Assembly (NCBI GenBank): GCA_030549495.1
Contig: JAUIRK010000761.1
Span: 62,001 to 126,000 of the forward strand
Direction of reading: 5' to 3'
Source: Nectonema munidae
Taxonomy: Eukaryota; Nematomorpha; Nectonematoida; Nectonematidae
Length of the DNA: 64,000 nucleotides
How positions within the stretch are numbered: the stretch's first letter is position 1; each line of letters opens with the position of its first letter. This document shows, piece by piece, positions 24,441 through 35,512 of the stretch. Both the position numbers and the translations under genes were made by a program. The notes below the pieces were generated by a model. The model saw only the letters and a program-made list of their open reading frames with translations, made no database searches and had not been told where the DNA came from.

Positions 24441-25219
24441 TGACCAGAAAAGGGTAACTGTTTCTTGTATAAGTAAATAACATTCTTCTTGTTTTAACTT
24501 TATTTAATATTTCTTCATTCGTAAACCTTTATATCCAAGATGTTTGTAGTACTCTTCTACATATTTTTTATTGCAAGGTAATATCAACTTTGAATGTGTC
24601 CATTTAAAATAGAAATTGAAGGCTTAAAATTTTTGGAAGAAATATTCTACAAACTTTGTATTTTTTCTTTTGTAGAAATATTCTATAAACTTTAAATTTA
24701 TATAAATTAGCTATTCCAATCCCTAAGTTATATGCTAAAAATTATATTAAAATAAAATTATTTGTACCATGTTTTTGTTCTTCTTTGCCTACACCTTGTC
24801 CCTAAGTCGGGGATCGGCGGCTATGAAGCCAATCCTCCATTTTCTGTCCTGAGCATGACATTCTTCAATCCAATTTCGGCTAACCTCTTTTTAATTCCAT
24901 CTTTTCAAAGGTCATCCTCTTTTCCTTTTTCCCAGTATTGTCGTCATATTTCATTTTTTTTAAACCACTAAGAAAAATGCAATTTACATCTATAAAATCA
25001 GGCCTGAAAAGCAATAAAAAATAAAAATAGTTAAGTTTAATTTAAAGACGAATTTATTCATTCTTTTAAATGTGACTTATTGGCAAACATCGCAAATGAT
25101 CCAATATGGATGCAATATGTCGCACAAAACTATCACCTCAGTGACCCCTTCTCTCTCCCCATGGAACTGCTTCGCGATCGCATAGGGCACCGCGGACTCC
25201 AGTTTGAAAACTACTGAGC
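24441..25219. other. Intergenic, degenerate repeat scraps
   Basis: No coding region supported. 24790-24960 (CCTAAGTCGGGGATCGGCGG onward) has the higher GC and texture of an old transposon piece but was not assigned. Confidence 0.35.
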
Positions 25220-25555
25220 TAGAAAGTAATGATGCAATCAGAATTACAAACAACGTAGTTCTTCTTACAGTGCGAGTATAATATTGGGTAATAATGGCGA
25301 TGTCTTCATTGGACAAAAATTCCTCTATAATAAATTTTGAAAATTATAAAAAAAAGTTCGCCCTCCAAAAATTTTGAGGCTGTGCGCCTCTGTCTAGAAG
25401 GTAGTGATGCAATCAGAATTACAAACAACGTAATTTGACTTCTTACGGTGCAAGTATAATGTCGGATAATAATGGCCGTGTGTTCATTGGACAAAAGTTC
25501 TTTTATAATAAATTTAAAAAGTTCGGCACCCTCTTAAATTTTGAGGATGTGCGCC
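25220..25555. repeat. Two-copy tandem duplication, about 170 bp each
   Basis: 25220-25388 and 25395-25555 share GATGCAATCAGAATTACAAA, TTCATTGGACAAAA and a closing GAGG-TGTGCGCC. About 85 percent alike by eye. Lies just upstream of the TRIP12-like gene and could include its distal promoter, though no function is shown. Confidence 0.75.
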
Positions 25556-25931
25556 GTAAAGGAATACCCATGTACAAACTTAAAGATCGCTAGGGGAGTG
25601 CATTGGTATCAAATCAAGAAAAAATATTCAGATTGAATCGTCACAGTGTATTGCTTGAAAATCAATTTAGTAGGGGAGGAGTTTGTATTGAATATTAATA
25701 CGTTTATTCTGTTGATATATTATTTAATTCCAACTTGGTTTAATAGGGTACACGGTTTGGCGAGAAGAATTGTGTTGTAAGATTTTGGTTTTGAGTTTTT
25801 GTTATGAGATAGCTTGGTTTGGTGTTTTATATTGGAATCTCGTTAATCAACCTATCTTTTTAGATCGTACCAAGTCAATAACATTGTATCTTCAAGATCT
25901 AACCCATGCTTTATTCCAAACTTGCACATTT

Positions 25932-28900
25932 ATGGCTGCTAAAAAACGTAAAGAATGCAAACGCAAAAACACTGTCTCCTCTACTCCCTCTTCTATAAAA
26001 TCTTCTCGGAATGAGAAGAGTGTTTCAGAACATTTGAGTTGTAAAAGACGGAGCCGATCTTGCGAGGAAATCAAATCTGCTGGTTCCAAGAAGCCAAAAG
26101 GAGAAAGACCTTACAACCTCAGATCAGGTGGTGATTTCATTGTGAACACGACGTGTTCTTCTTTGCTAAGAAGCAAAAGAGAAAAGCCAGAAATTCAGAT
26201 GCCGAAGTGCAGCAAGGAAAAGGGTAAGAGGACATCTAACAGCAACGAAGCCCACTCTCTTCAGAGTTTGGCCGGTTCGAGCTCGTCTGCAAAGAGTTTT
26301 GTTTCAAATAGTTCCAAACACTCGAAATCGGCGTCATCCTCTTCTACTTCAAAGTTTCTCACTTCGTGTACCTTTGCTAACCTACAGTCTACGTCCCCCT
26401 CGCATTTCCTTTCTAGTGAGGTAACTTCCAAGATGCACAGTTTGATGTCTCTTCTTCCGGGCCTGTCCCCGCACAATGAACGCGACGAACAGTTGCAAGC
26501 ATGCTATGATCTCTGTCATATGATTCTCTTTGCTCCGAGTCATGACTACTTCTTCACCTTTCCCTCCTCCTCGGTTATTTTTGCATTGAATCAGCTTCTT
26601 GGCCTTCGGGAGCTCATTGACCCTTCCGTCGCTAAATCTGTATCTCGTGCTCTCTTTTATTTGTTCGAGGCAATGCCTAAATCCATACACACTTCCACTC
26701 CTTCTCTCCACTGCATCCCCAATCTTCTCTTTCACATCGACAACTTTTCTTATGTGGACGTGGCTGAAGAAGCCCTGCCTCCTTTAGAGTTCCTCAGTTC
26801 CAAGTTCGCTCGTTTCCTATTGGCTTGCGACGGCATTAACATTTCCTTGAAGTATTTTGACTTCTTTTCTTTGTCCGCACAAGAATCTGCACTCTCCATC
26901 GTTAGCAACTGTTGTGCGCACGTAATCTATCCCACTACAGCAGACACATTCTCTGCCAACCTCTTGCCCATCTCTCAATTATCCCTTCGCACTCTCTGTC
27001 AACAACTTTCTCTCCCTGACAAGAGTAAAAAGATTATTTATTCCGTCTCCTTGTCCCTCTTCCATCTCATCAATAACAACCAGCACCAAAAACAGGGAAT
27101 CCTACACGTTCTGTCCTCTGACAAGGAAATGGACGTGTTGTCATGCATGCTGAATTTGTTGTTGACGAGTAAACAGAATTTGCTGGATCCTCGTGCAATC
27201 TCCCTTATCTTACACTCCCTCTCTCTCCTCTCCTCCTATTCTAAGCATGTGATCGATGAATTGCTTGACATGCACATTCTCCCCACTCTTCACCTTCTTT
27301 TGTTCGGTGAGAAATTTAAAGTGTCTTCTACAAAAGCCAACTGTCCTCGCATTCAACAAGAAGAGACTTTAATTCAATCCCCTCAACTCATTTTTGACGC
27401 TCTCTTTTTAATCTCTCACCTATTGACAGATGTTCCGGTTGACTCTGAGTTATTCTTAGTTAATTCCTTTTTCATGCAACACCACAAAAGCCGCAAAAGA
27501 AAAAAGACTTCGGAGACGCCAGAAGACTCTCATCTCTGGTTCTACCAAGAAGAGGGCGGAAATGAGATGAAAGCATACCCACCCCTTGTTTCCCGTTACA
27601 TCGAACACGAGTATATAAACGGCGAATCCAAAATCACTGTTCCTCCCCTCGCCACTTGCCAACTGAGTGTAGAAACGATTGATGCTTCCAGCATGTTGCG
27701 CTTTTTGGAAAATGGTAGCAGTTTGGAAGACACAGATAATTCGATCAGCACCAACACCCCCGTCAAACGAGTCAAAACGATACAAGACAGAAGGAGTGAT
27801 GAGGAAGATGTAAATGGATGGAAGGGAAGCAGAGTGGGGGATGATGAATCGATCCAACTCTTTTTGAGCTTTATCCACGCAGCTTTTCTTTCCTCGTCTT
27901 CCGATGTTCGCATTCGTCAGATGTGTGCATATTCCCTCCTTCAACTCATTTATTTTCACCATAATGAGGAAAAAATAAGGATTAATCACGCAGCGATCAT
28001 TGTGCTAATCAACAATATGCTGTCTTCTATCGATGCCATGTGCATTTGCCTAGCCCTTCAATCTCTTCAAATACTCTGCTTGAAGGATACGGCCTTCATC
28101 ACCCATTGTTGTCGCCAGGGAACCTACTCGTATGTGCATAGCATCAAAGATAAAGAGCTCTCCTTTCAAAACCTGGAAACTTCGACCAATCAATCCAAGC
28201 GAATCAATCAATCTTCTGCATTCTCCAGAGACAGATTTGTGGATAGTTCGTCTCTCCTGGCCTCCATACCAACCTCTACGAAATACAGAGTAGACGAAAG
28301 AAGTAACCGAGAAATCAAAATGAATGAGGGATTGATGGCTAAGTTAAGTGAGACTATTGAACGCAATAAACTACTCAGACACTGTTATGTAATCGACAAC
28401 CCCACGAACTTTCTAGACCACGCTACCAATTCCATTCTGCATTCGTCTGCTCCTATCATCGACGAAGATGAGGGCGAAGGAGATGGAGAGAACGACGAAA
28501 TAAGCATGCTCAACTTTTACCAAAAAATCAAGCAAAGTAAAATCATTAAGAGTAGTGGTAGTAAGGCCTCTTCCAAAAAGACAGCAGACTCGTTTACCCC
28601 TTCTCTTCTCTCTACACGAAGGATGTCATTGTCTTCTTCTAAGGGTGGAAATAACCAGAGTTTGTTCTGGTTGCCAAAATCACTCAATAACGCCACCACA
28701 TCTAACGCCAGTTTTCTCAAAAAAAGTCACTCTGTCAAAGAAGGCAAAGCTTTATGCACGCTCAAAACTAAACCGCCTCCATTCTCAACCACAATTAAGG
28801 AGCAATTATTTTCTGCAAAAAGTAGTAGGCCGACTTGGAACCCCACCCCCTCTTTAAGCACTACAAAGATAGCGAGTGGAAAATGTAAGTCGTCCCCATC

Positions 28901-31900
28901 CACCTCGACTCCCAACAATTCCTCATCATTCTTGAAGTGGGTTTCCAAGTTTAACTCTTTTAATTCCCCTTCTGCACCCTCTAAATTCACGTGTCCTAGC
29001 AAAAAAAGCGAGGCTAATAACCTACCTCCATCTTCCTCTTCTTGTTCTTCTGCTTCCAAACGTAATTTCGCTCTAAGAAAACTTTCGCCTGAAACTCCTT
29101 ACGATCCAACCTCTCTTTCTTCTCTTTTGCCAAGTGCAATTACCGATTGTGTGGATAAAGATGTCTCAGAGAAGACTCCTTCCTCTACGAAAAATATAAT
29201 TTTGGATTGGATAAAAAAGCGCTGTCAGTTTATATTAGGAGAATACTTCACCAATGATATCATAACAGAAAATAATGCTCACTTTAATTCATTGAAGAAG
29301 TGTTCTGATGTTGTGGGTGACTCATCCCAAAAATCGTCTACTCGATTCATTAACTTAGAGAAAATGAAGCAGTTGTTGTTGTCTTGCGATTTTTCTGCTT
29401 TTGAAATTGCCAAGAGTGGTCTCCTTCAAAACCTTTCCGCCTTCCTCTCCTTGAGTGACGGTAAAAGTAAAAAGTGCAATCTGCGTCACTTCTGTCATGT
29501 CTTTTTCCAATCTCCTTCCGCACGCTGTACTGAGAACTGGGCCAATTTGACTCTTTTACCCGGAAATTCAACTCCTTTCGCTATCCTTCTTTATCGGATA
29601 AAAGAGTGTGTTTCGTCTAATCAAGAAGATTTCAATTCTCAGCAACAATCCCAATCTGTCAAAAATAGATCTTTGGATTCCTCTTTCCAAAACAACCACA
29701 CTCTCTTACAGTTCATCGCATCCCATCCCATCAAGTGCACGTTCAAACGTCACCCTTCCTGTCAATTTAATATTAAAGAGTTCAAAGGCATGCCGATCAA
29801 AGTTGATGCTTTGGCAACTTTTCTCCTTTTGGAAAATTTTCTCACAAATAAAGGCTACGCAAAGCAACAATCCCCACTTCCCAAAGAAGGCAGCCGCAGC
29901 TCAGACAGACATAAACTCAAGCTTTTCCTCCATTCCAAGTTTCCCCTTTCCTCTCATGTCACAATTTTCGAAGGAATAAAAAAACACATACTCTCTTATT
30001 CTTCTGCCAAACAAAGGAGGGATAATGATGATGACAAAGGCCATGATGAAGGGGAGGACATTTCCTTTTTTCGCTATTTTAAGCATTTTGGCACCATCTC
30101 AAGCGAGAATTCTTGCAAAGAGTTAAATCGTAACATCGCAATCATTTCCGAGATTTGGATGAAAACACATGAGTTCTTTTACTCACTGGTAGAAGATGAC
30201 AAGCACCAGCCACACACTGACACAAAAAGCTCCCTTATTTTAGAGGTAGAGGATTTTCACAAAGATTCTGAAACCCTTTCATATTTTCCCAGACAAGATG
30301 AAAAAGTCGACTTCTTCGAAAAGAAGAAAAGTGGAGAAAGCAGCATTGTTTTATACGATGCATTGCACTTGATGAGGAAACTATTCTATATCAATAAATC
30401 ATGGGCAAGCCTTTACGGAGCAGTTTCTTTTGGTCATACGGAAGTGTTATCGAACACTGATTTCGTAGTTTCGAAACTCAACGCTAAAGTTCTACGCGAG
30501 CTGCAGAATACGAATCTTATCTTGACAAATGAAACGCCCTCCTGGCTCCACAACCTCTCCTATACCTTCCCCTTCGTCTTGTCATTCACAACTCGGTCCC
30601 TTTTTCTGCACGTGTGCAAGTTCAATCGAGAACGATGTCTTCTACGCCTAAACGACCTTTTATCATCTGCCTCCACTAGTACAGCCGACTGCCTATCATA
30701 TAAATCTTCTAAAAACAAGCAAAGTGTGAATCGAAACTCCTTGTTGATTGATGCAGATAAGATCTTCATGAATTTGAAAGAGCCCGATAGATTTCTGGAA
30801 TTTGGATTCCATGACGAAGTTGGCACCGGTTTGGGACCGACTCTAGAGTTTTACACTAATATTTCACAAGAATTTTGTAAAAAGGGCTTGGGCATGTGGA
30901 GGCCCAATTCGAGCAGTGAATCGCTTTTGAATGTGAGCAATGAGGAAGAAATGTTGTTTTGCAGCAGTAAAAATGGTTTATATCCCAAAGCGTTGAAGAG
31001 TAGTGGCAGTTTGTACCTGAAAGTTAGGGCCAAGTTTAAACTTCTAGGCAAAGTAATGGCAAAGGCACTCATTGATTTCAAAATTCTGGATATCCCGCTG
31101 TCGAGACTCTTCTACAAGTACGTCCTGTCGTATCCAAGATTCTGCATCAGCGTTTCTGACTTGGAGATATTGGATGAGGAAATGGCGAAATCGTACGGCT
31201 ACATTCAAAATCTGAGCAAAAGAAAGGCAGAAGTACTGAAAAAGAAAAGCCAGTTGGATCTAGTTAAGGTCCGGGCTGAAATCGATGCTCTGTGTCTTGA
31301 CTTTTGTCTACATCCCAACATTGAGTTGAAAAAAGGAGGGAAGAATGTCTTCCTCACCTTTGAAAACATTGAGGAGTATCTTGACTTGTTCTCGAAAGTC
31401 GTTTTGTTCGAGAGTGTCAAGCACCAAGTGGCATCATTTTGTGAAGGTTTCAACTCCATCTTTCCCATTCACAACCTGCGTTGCTTCTATCCAAATGAAT
31501 TGGAGGCGCTTTTCTGCGGAGACATCAATAAACTCTCACAAGTGTGGAGGAAAGAGGATGTCATTAACAGCTTGAAGCCGGCCCACGGCTATACCTTTCA
31601 GAGCAGAGTAATTCAAGACTTTGCTGACGTTTTATGCGAGTTTGATGCAATGCAACAACGACAATTTTTGCAATTTATTACGGGTTCTCCGAGATTGCCC
31701 TTCGGCGGCTTCAAAAACATTTCTCCTTGTCTGACCGTTGTAAAAAAGTCTATCTCATCGATTCAAAATCCAGACACTTTTCTGCCATCTGTTATGACTT
31801 GCGTCAATTACATCAAAATGCCTGATTACTCTTCCAAAGAAGTTCTTAAGAAGAAGTTGATACAAGCGATCCGAGATGGCCGTCATTCTTTCCATTTATC

Positions 31901-31904
31901 CTAA
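25932..31904 (+). CDS. TRIP12: HECT E3 ubiquitin ligase, TRIP12 family
   Basis: A single uninterrupted frame of 1990 codons from the ATG at 25932 (MAAKKRKECKRK). The frame stays open another 54 codons upstream but only from a TTG, so the ATG is preferred. Order of parts: basic, Ser-rich disordered N-terminus with GERPYNLRSGG; armadillo-like helical repeats, about 165-460 (LPGLSPHNERDEQLQACYDL, VDVAEEALPPLEFLS, SIVSNCCAHVI); a WWE domain, about 530-590 (LWFYQEEGGNEMKAYPPLVS, IEHEYINGESK); a long Ser/Lys-rich linker, about 860-1060; and the HECT domain, about 1535-1990, with FHDEVGTGLGPTLEFYTNIS, KVMAKALIDFKILDIPLSRL, FITGSPRLPFGGF and catalytic Cys1957 in SVMTCVNYIKMPDYSS. The chain ends SFHLS as TRIP12 does. 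TRIP12/UFD4 ligases add ubiquitin in the ubiquitin-fusion-degradation pathway and limit DNA-damage signalling in the nucleus. Length is close to the vertebrate protein (about 2000). The lack of introns is unusual. Confidence 0.95.
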   Translation: MAAKKRKECKRKNTVSSTPSSIKSSRNEKSVSEHLSCKRRSRSCEEIKSAGSKKPKGERPYNLRSGGDFIVNTTCSSLLRSKREKPEIQMPKCSKEKGKRTSNSNEAHSLQSLAGSSSSAKSFVSNSSKHSKSASSSSTSKFLTSCTFANLQSTSPSHFLSSEVTSKMHSLMSLLPGLSPHNERDEQLQACYDLCHMILFAPSHDYFFTFPSSSVIFALNQLLGLRELIDPSVAKSVSRALFYLFEAMPKSIHTSTPSLHCIPNLLFHIDNFSYVDVAEEALPPLEFLSSKFARFLLACDGINISLKYFDFFSLSAQESALSIVSNCCAHVIYPTTADTFSANLLPISQLSLRTLCQQLSLPDKSKKIIYSVSLSLFHLINNNQHQKQGILHVLSSDKEMDVLSCMLNLLLTSKQNLLDPRAISLILHSLSLLSSYSKHVIDELLDMHILPTLHLLLFGEKFKVSSTKANCPRIQQEETLIQSPQLIFDALFLISHLLTDVPVDSELFLVNSFFMQHHKSRKRKKTSETPEDSHLWFYQEEGGNEMKAYPPLVSRYIEHEYINGESKITVPPLATCQLSVETIDASSMLRFLENGSSLEDTDNSISTNTPVKRVKTIQDRRSDEEDVNGWKGSRVGDDESIQLFLSFIHAAFLSSSSDVRIRQMCAYSLLQLIYFHHNEEKIRINHAAIIVLINNMLSSIDAMCICLALQSLQILCLKDTAFITHCCRQGTYSYVHSIKDKELSFQNLETSTNQSKRINQSSAFSRDRFVDSSSLLASIPTSTKYRVDERSNREIKMNEGLMAKLSETIERNKLLRHCYVIDNPTNFLDHATNSILHSSAPIIDEDEGEGDGENDEISMLNFYQKIKQSKIIKSSGSKASSKKTADSFTPSLLSTRRMSLSSSKGGNNQSLFWLPKSLNNATTSNASFLKKSHSVKEGKALCTLKTKPPPFSTTIKEQLFSAKSSRPTWNPTPSLSTTKIASGKCKSSPSTSTPNNSSSFLKWVSKFNSFNSPSAPSKFTCPSKKSEANNLPPSSSSCSSASKRNFALRKLSPETPYDPTSLSSLLPSAITDCVDKDVSEKTPSSTKNIILDWIKKRCQFILGEYFTNDIITENNAHFNSLKKCSDVVGDSSQKSSTRFINLEKMKQLLLSCDFSAFEIAKSGLLQNLSAFLSLSDGKSKKCNLRHFCHVFFQSPSARCTENWANLTLLPGNSTPFAILLYRIKECVSSNQEDFNSQQQSQSVKNRSLDSSFQNNHTLLQFIASHPIKCTFKRHPSCQFNIKEFKGMPIKVDALATFLLLENFLTNKGYAKQQSPLPKEGSRSSDRHKLKLFLHSKFPLSSHVTIFEGIKKHILSYSSAKQRRDNDDDKGHDEGEDISFFRYFKHFGTISSENSCKELNRNIAIISEIWMKTHEFFYSLVEDDKHQPHTDTKSSLILEVEDFHKDSETLSYFPRQDEKVDFFEKKKSGESSIVLYDALHLMRKLFYINKSWASLYGAVSFGHTEVLSNTDFVVSKLNAKVLRELQNTNLILTNETPSWLHNLSYTFPFVLSFTTRSLFLHVCKFNRERCLLRLNDLLSSASTSTADCLSYKSSKNKQSVNRNSLLIDADKIFMNLKEPDRFLEFGFHDEVGTGLGPTLEFYTNISQEFCKKGLGMWRPNSSSESLLNVSNEEEMLFCSSKNGLYPKALKSSGSLYLKVRAKFKLLGKVMAKALIDFKILDIPLSRLFYKYVLSYPRFCISVSDLEILDEEMAKSYGYIQNLSKRKAEVLKKKSQLDLVKVRAEIDALCLDFCLHPNIELKKGGKNVFLTFENIEEYLDLFSKVVLFESVKHQVASFCEGFNSIFPIHNLRCFYPNELEALFCGDINKLSQVWRKEDVINSLKPAHGYTFQSRVIQDFADVLCEFDAMQQRQFLQFITGSPRLPFGGFKNISPCLTVVKKSISSIQNPDTFLPSVMTCVNYIKMPDYSSKEVLKKKLIQAIRDGRHSFHLS

Positions 31905-31966
31905 ATATACCCTCTCTTTTAATCTCTTATTAACTACACTTAATATTTTATTCCGCGTGTTTATCT

Positions 31967-31972
31967 AATAAA
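31967..31972 (+). terminator. Poly(A) signal AATAAA
   Basis: AATAAA lies 62 bp after the TAA of the HECT ligase gene. No genomic A-tract follows, so the gene does not look like a fresh processed copy. Confidence 0.7.
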
Positions 31973-32481
31973 TTCTATATTCCTTCTATTCTATAAGATA
32001 TGTCTATCTTTACTATTGTAGAGTCATTTTGAAAATTTGGAGGGAAAGCATATCATAATTTTTGAGCAATATTTTTGTATTACCTACTTGGAAAATGCTG
32101 AGGATTAATTTTTTGCTTTTCTCATTCATGTAATCCGGAGGTTTTAAATATTTTTATAGGTTAATTATTTCTCCTTTTTGACAAAGGTTTTTGAAGTGAA
32201 AACTAGGGTTTTGCTCAAGGTTTGTTTTTGTTTGTAATTTTTCAAAAATTTATGTACAATCTAACCTATGCTTGAAAAAGACATAACGATAAAAAATATT
32301 GAAAGAATTTACTTTTATTGATATAAAAAATATACGTTTCGTTTTTGCAACGTTAGACGAATACGTGTAATTAAAATCACAAGTTTTTTTAGAAGAATAT
32401 GAAAATTAAATATTACAAAAAAGCAACTTTAAGCAAAAAATTAGACAAAAATTAAAAAATTCATTAAATTTGCGAATTAAA
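31973..32481. other. AT-rich intergenic
   Basis: Separates the HECT gene from the piggyBac remnant on the opposite strand. The left terminus of that element should lie here but no TTAA-CCC end was seen. Confidence 0.4.
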
Positions 32482-34037
32482 TTAGCATTTTGAGTGTAAA
32501 GGAATTTCACATTTTTTGACCGTTTGAGACTTGCAATGGCGACATCGGAGTTTTTTATTATCTTCATTGTTCACAATGATATGATTCTTTTGGCTAAATC
32601 TGTCATCTTCACTTGGACTTTTTGTAGCTAGAGCTTTGCCTGGTTTTGGAGGATTAAAATCAAGGTTTAGCAGATACTCCACTAATACTCTTCTGAAAGA
32701 TAGCTGATCATAGGGATTGGAAGTTTGTAGTTTATGAAGAGCCCAAGAATTTGTGATTGACATGTCTATCACGTGTGTCATTACCATTTCTTTCCTCTTA
32801 TTGAAATGCGATACTGGCTAATATTTTGGTCCAATAAATCAACAAGTCCCATGTATTTATTATATGTATATATTATTTTGGGCTGCCTCAACTGTATTTT
32901 TTTCTTTTCGCTTGTCAAATATCTAGTAATATTTTGAATTGGGTTAATGGTTTCAAAGTTGGAAACTACAACGGATTTTTTGTCAATCCATTGAATAATA
33001 TTTGTGTATTCTCTAAACCAAGAAAATGCTTTGCCTTTAATTTTACTCAAACCTGTTTTTTTAAAGAACATCCTTTTACCCTATTTTTTCTCAAATTGCC
33101 TGTGAGTTTTATGTTATTTTCAGAAAGTTTGTCAACAAGTTTCAACGTTGTAAAGTAATTATTATCGGCAAAATAAGAATATACGTTCGGGATAATTTTG
33201 TGCGTATTTTTAGCAAATTTAAATACAATTGAGGCTCCTAAGCCTAACTCGTTGTAGTACTCATTTACAGATGTCCCTTTACCTTGACATATATCACATT
33301 GGCAACAATAGCCATTAACTACACAGTCCGACCACTGACGGTAGCCAAATTTTATAGGCTTACCTGGAAGATACTGTTTGGATGGATGATTTCCAAAATA
33401 GGGAATCATTGTCTCATATACTGAGTGAAATTCGCTAACTGGAGAACAACTTTCAAAAACTTTATTTATTTGGTTCAAAATAACCTTTGAGAATTTATCG
33501 TTTGGATCTAAAAGATAATTGTCGCAAAAATGAAAGTTATTTTTAATATTTTCAAATCTTTTGCGTCGCATTGCTTGTGACACAAGTCTATTGTTGCAGT
33601 CTAAACTCTGCTCCCCGTACAAACGAAATCTAGGCAAAGCTACATATCCTGATAAAATAAGTATTCCTATAAATTTATAGATCTCTTCTTTAGAGGCGTT
33701 TAAAATGATATTTTTTTCAAGTGCGTACTTATTTGTGAAAGAACAAATACTTTCAACAACATCATCAAAAAAAGTTGACAGGACTTTGGAAATTAGCTGC
33801 ACTTGCGTTTTTCATAAACTCATCAAAAACCTTACAATTAAAACCTGATGCCCATGTTTCTTTTTGAGTATCTACTTCATCTTCATCTTCTAAAAATAAA
33901 ATTTCTGCTTGAGCGCATAGTTGATTAAAAGATAAATGGTTTATATTGAAATCTTCATCCGAGTCTTCATTGGACAACCCCGGGTTTATTGGAGGATTTA
34001 TAAAAACTGTACGACAAGCCGAAGAATCTTCTTCCAA
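32482..34037 (-). pseudogene. piggyBac transposase (PGBD2/3-like), decayed
   Basis: Four overlapping frame segments: 34037-33765 (acidic N-terminus, NEDSDEDFNINHLSFNQL), 33802-33047 (core), 33071-32781 and 32787-32482. The core has MRRKRFENIKNNFHFCDN, then MIPYFGNHPSKQYLPGKP with FGYRQWSDC, then NNYFTTLKLVDKLSENN. The third Asp block is GLVDLLDQNISQYRISIRGK. The C-terminus has a CRHCKSQTVKKC zinc-ribbon piece. The first catalytic Asp is replaced: the family's DES-MIPYF reads YETMIPYF. With at least three frame changes the copy is inactive. It differs from the 18.9 kb copy at most positions, so it is another lineage. A possible right terminus, GGTAGTGGG then TTAA, lies at 34149-34161. Confidence 0.9.
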
Positions 34038-34225
34038 CTTTTCAATAATTTCAGAAGATCTTTCCTGGATCGAATTTTAAGGTTATACATATTAAAAGAA
34101 AAAAATTTACCCAATAGTATATTAGCAAACTGTATATAAAAATTTCCTGGTAGTGGGTTAAAGTAGACGCTATGCGGGTGCAAATTGATAAATGTGGGGC
34201 TGGTGCGTGTTCAATTTGAAAAAAT

Positions 34226-34257
34226 ACGGGGCACACACACACACACACACAACACAC
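34226..34257. repeat. Short (AC)n microsatellite
   Basis: CA-dinucleotide run of about 25 bp at the left border of the 415-bp direct repeat. Confidence 0.8.
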
Positions 34258-34671
34258 AGCAATACATATGTTCTTTTAACTCTTCTTCCCACGCTTTTCA
34301 CTCAACTCCTTTGATGATATCTTCAACGTACATTACTTTCCCATGCTCTACTCAGTAACACACATGTTCCTTCTACTCTTCCTCCCACGCTTTGCACTCA
34401 ACTCCTATTGATGATTTCTTCCACATATGGGTTGCTTGTCTCAGTTTTCCTACGTCTAAGCCCCTTTCTCAACAAACGCTTTGACTTCATATCTCCTATA
34501 AAAGCAGCAAACAAAGGACTTTCATTTCACTCGTTTTTAACGCACTGAAGAAGACAGATTGAGTCTGTTGAAATATTTGCTACAATACTATTACTTTTAG
34601 TACCAAATAAAAGTTAAAAACTTTGAATTTACATTATTCATTATATACACAATGGAGTTTTCCTTATCCTA
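34257..34671 (+). repeat. 0.41 kb direct repeat, copy 1, with promoter-like and hammerhead-like motifs
   Basis: Nearly identical to 35105-35512. It contains CTATAAAAGCAGC (TATA-like, about 34494), CTGAAGA (34545-34551) and GAAA (34570-34573) flanking a small hairpin ACAGA/TCTGT, and AATAAA (34606-34611). CTGANGA, hairpin, GAAA is the core order of a hammerhead ribozyme and is known from pseudo-LTRs of Penelope-like elements and from retrozymes. Alternatives are a solo-type terminal repeat pair of a small retroelement. Confidence 0.7.
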
Positions 34672-35104
34672 CATTATCACCAAGTACGGTACAGATGGAA
34701 AAATCCTATGGTCAATGGCCAGGAAAAATATGAGTAAAAAGACAAGGTTGTTTGCAAATTGCTGCTTTCTTAAACTTTTAAAATGTCTCAACTTCCTACC
34801 TCCTTAATTCCGAAGAAAAAGTATACTTTTATAGACATCTCTTGTATTATTTTACATATATTCATAGGTTCACATTTCGTATTACATATTTTGTATTAAA
34901 AGTTCATACTTTTTTAATATATTTGTTAAATACACTAAAGTTAACATCACATCAATTATATAATCCTTCGATATAATTCCTTCATTTTCTTTATAATTTA
35001 AAATTTTCATGTTTAAACCATGTACTTCTATATATATATGTATACATATGTATGCCTTCTCTTTCTCCTGCAATTCCAACGTATAATACTTTCCCATCCT
35101 CACG
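34672..35104. other. Unique spacer between the direct repeats
   Basis: AT-rich, non-coding, 433 bp. No primer-site or coding signal recognised. Confidence 0.5.
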
Positions 35105-35512
35105 CAGCAATACATATGTTCTTTTAACTCTTCTTCCCACGCTTTTCACTCAACTCCTTTGATGATATCTTCAACGTACATTACTTTCCCATGCTCTACT
35201 CAGTAACACACATGTTCCTTCTACTCTTCCTCCCACGCTTTGCACTCAACTCCTATTGATGATGTCTTCCACATATGGGTTGCTTGTCTCAGTTTTCCTA
35301 CGTCTAAGCCCCTTTCTCAACAAACGCTTTGACTTCATATCTCCTATAAAACCAGCAAACAAAGGAATTACTCGTTTTTAACGCACTGAAGAAGACAGAT
35401 TGAGTCTGTTGAAATATTTGCTACAATACTACTCCTTTTAGTACCAAATAAAAGTTAAAAACTTTGATTTTACATTATTCATTATATACACAATGGAGTT
35501 TTCCTTATCCTA
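35105..35512 (+). repeat. 0.41 kb direct repeat, copy 2
   Basis: Same layout as copy 1: CTATAAAACCAGC near 35344, CTGAAGA at 35386-35392, GAAA at 35411-35414, and AATAAA about 30 bp on. A few base changes and one short length difference separate the copies. Confidence 0.7.

Noticed and set aside
27456-27989. Minus-strand frame of 177 codons inside the HECT ligase gene
   Set aside because: Antisense shadow of the conserved coding frame, with no domain.
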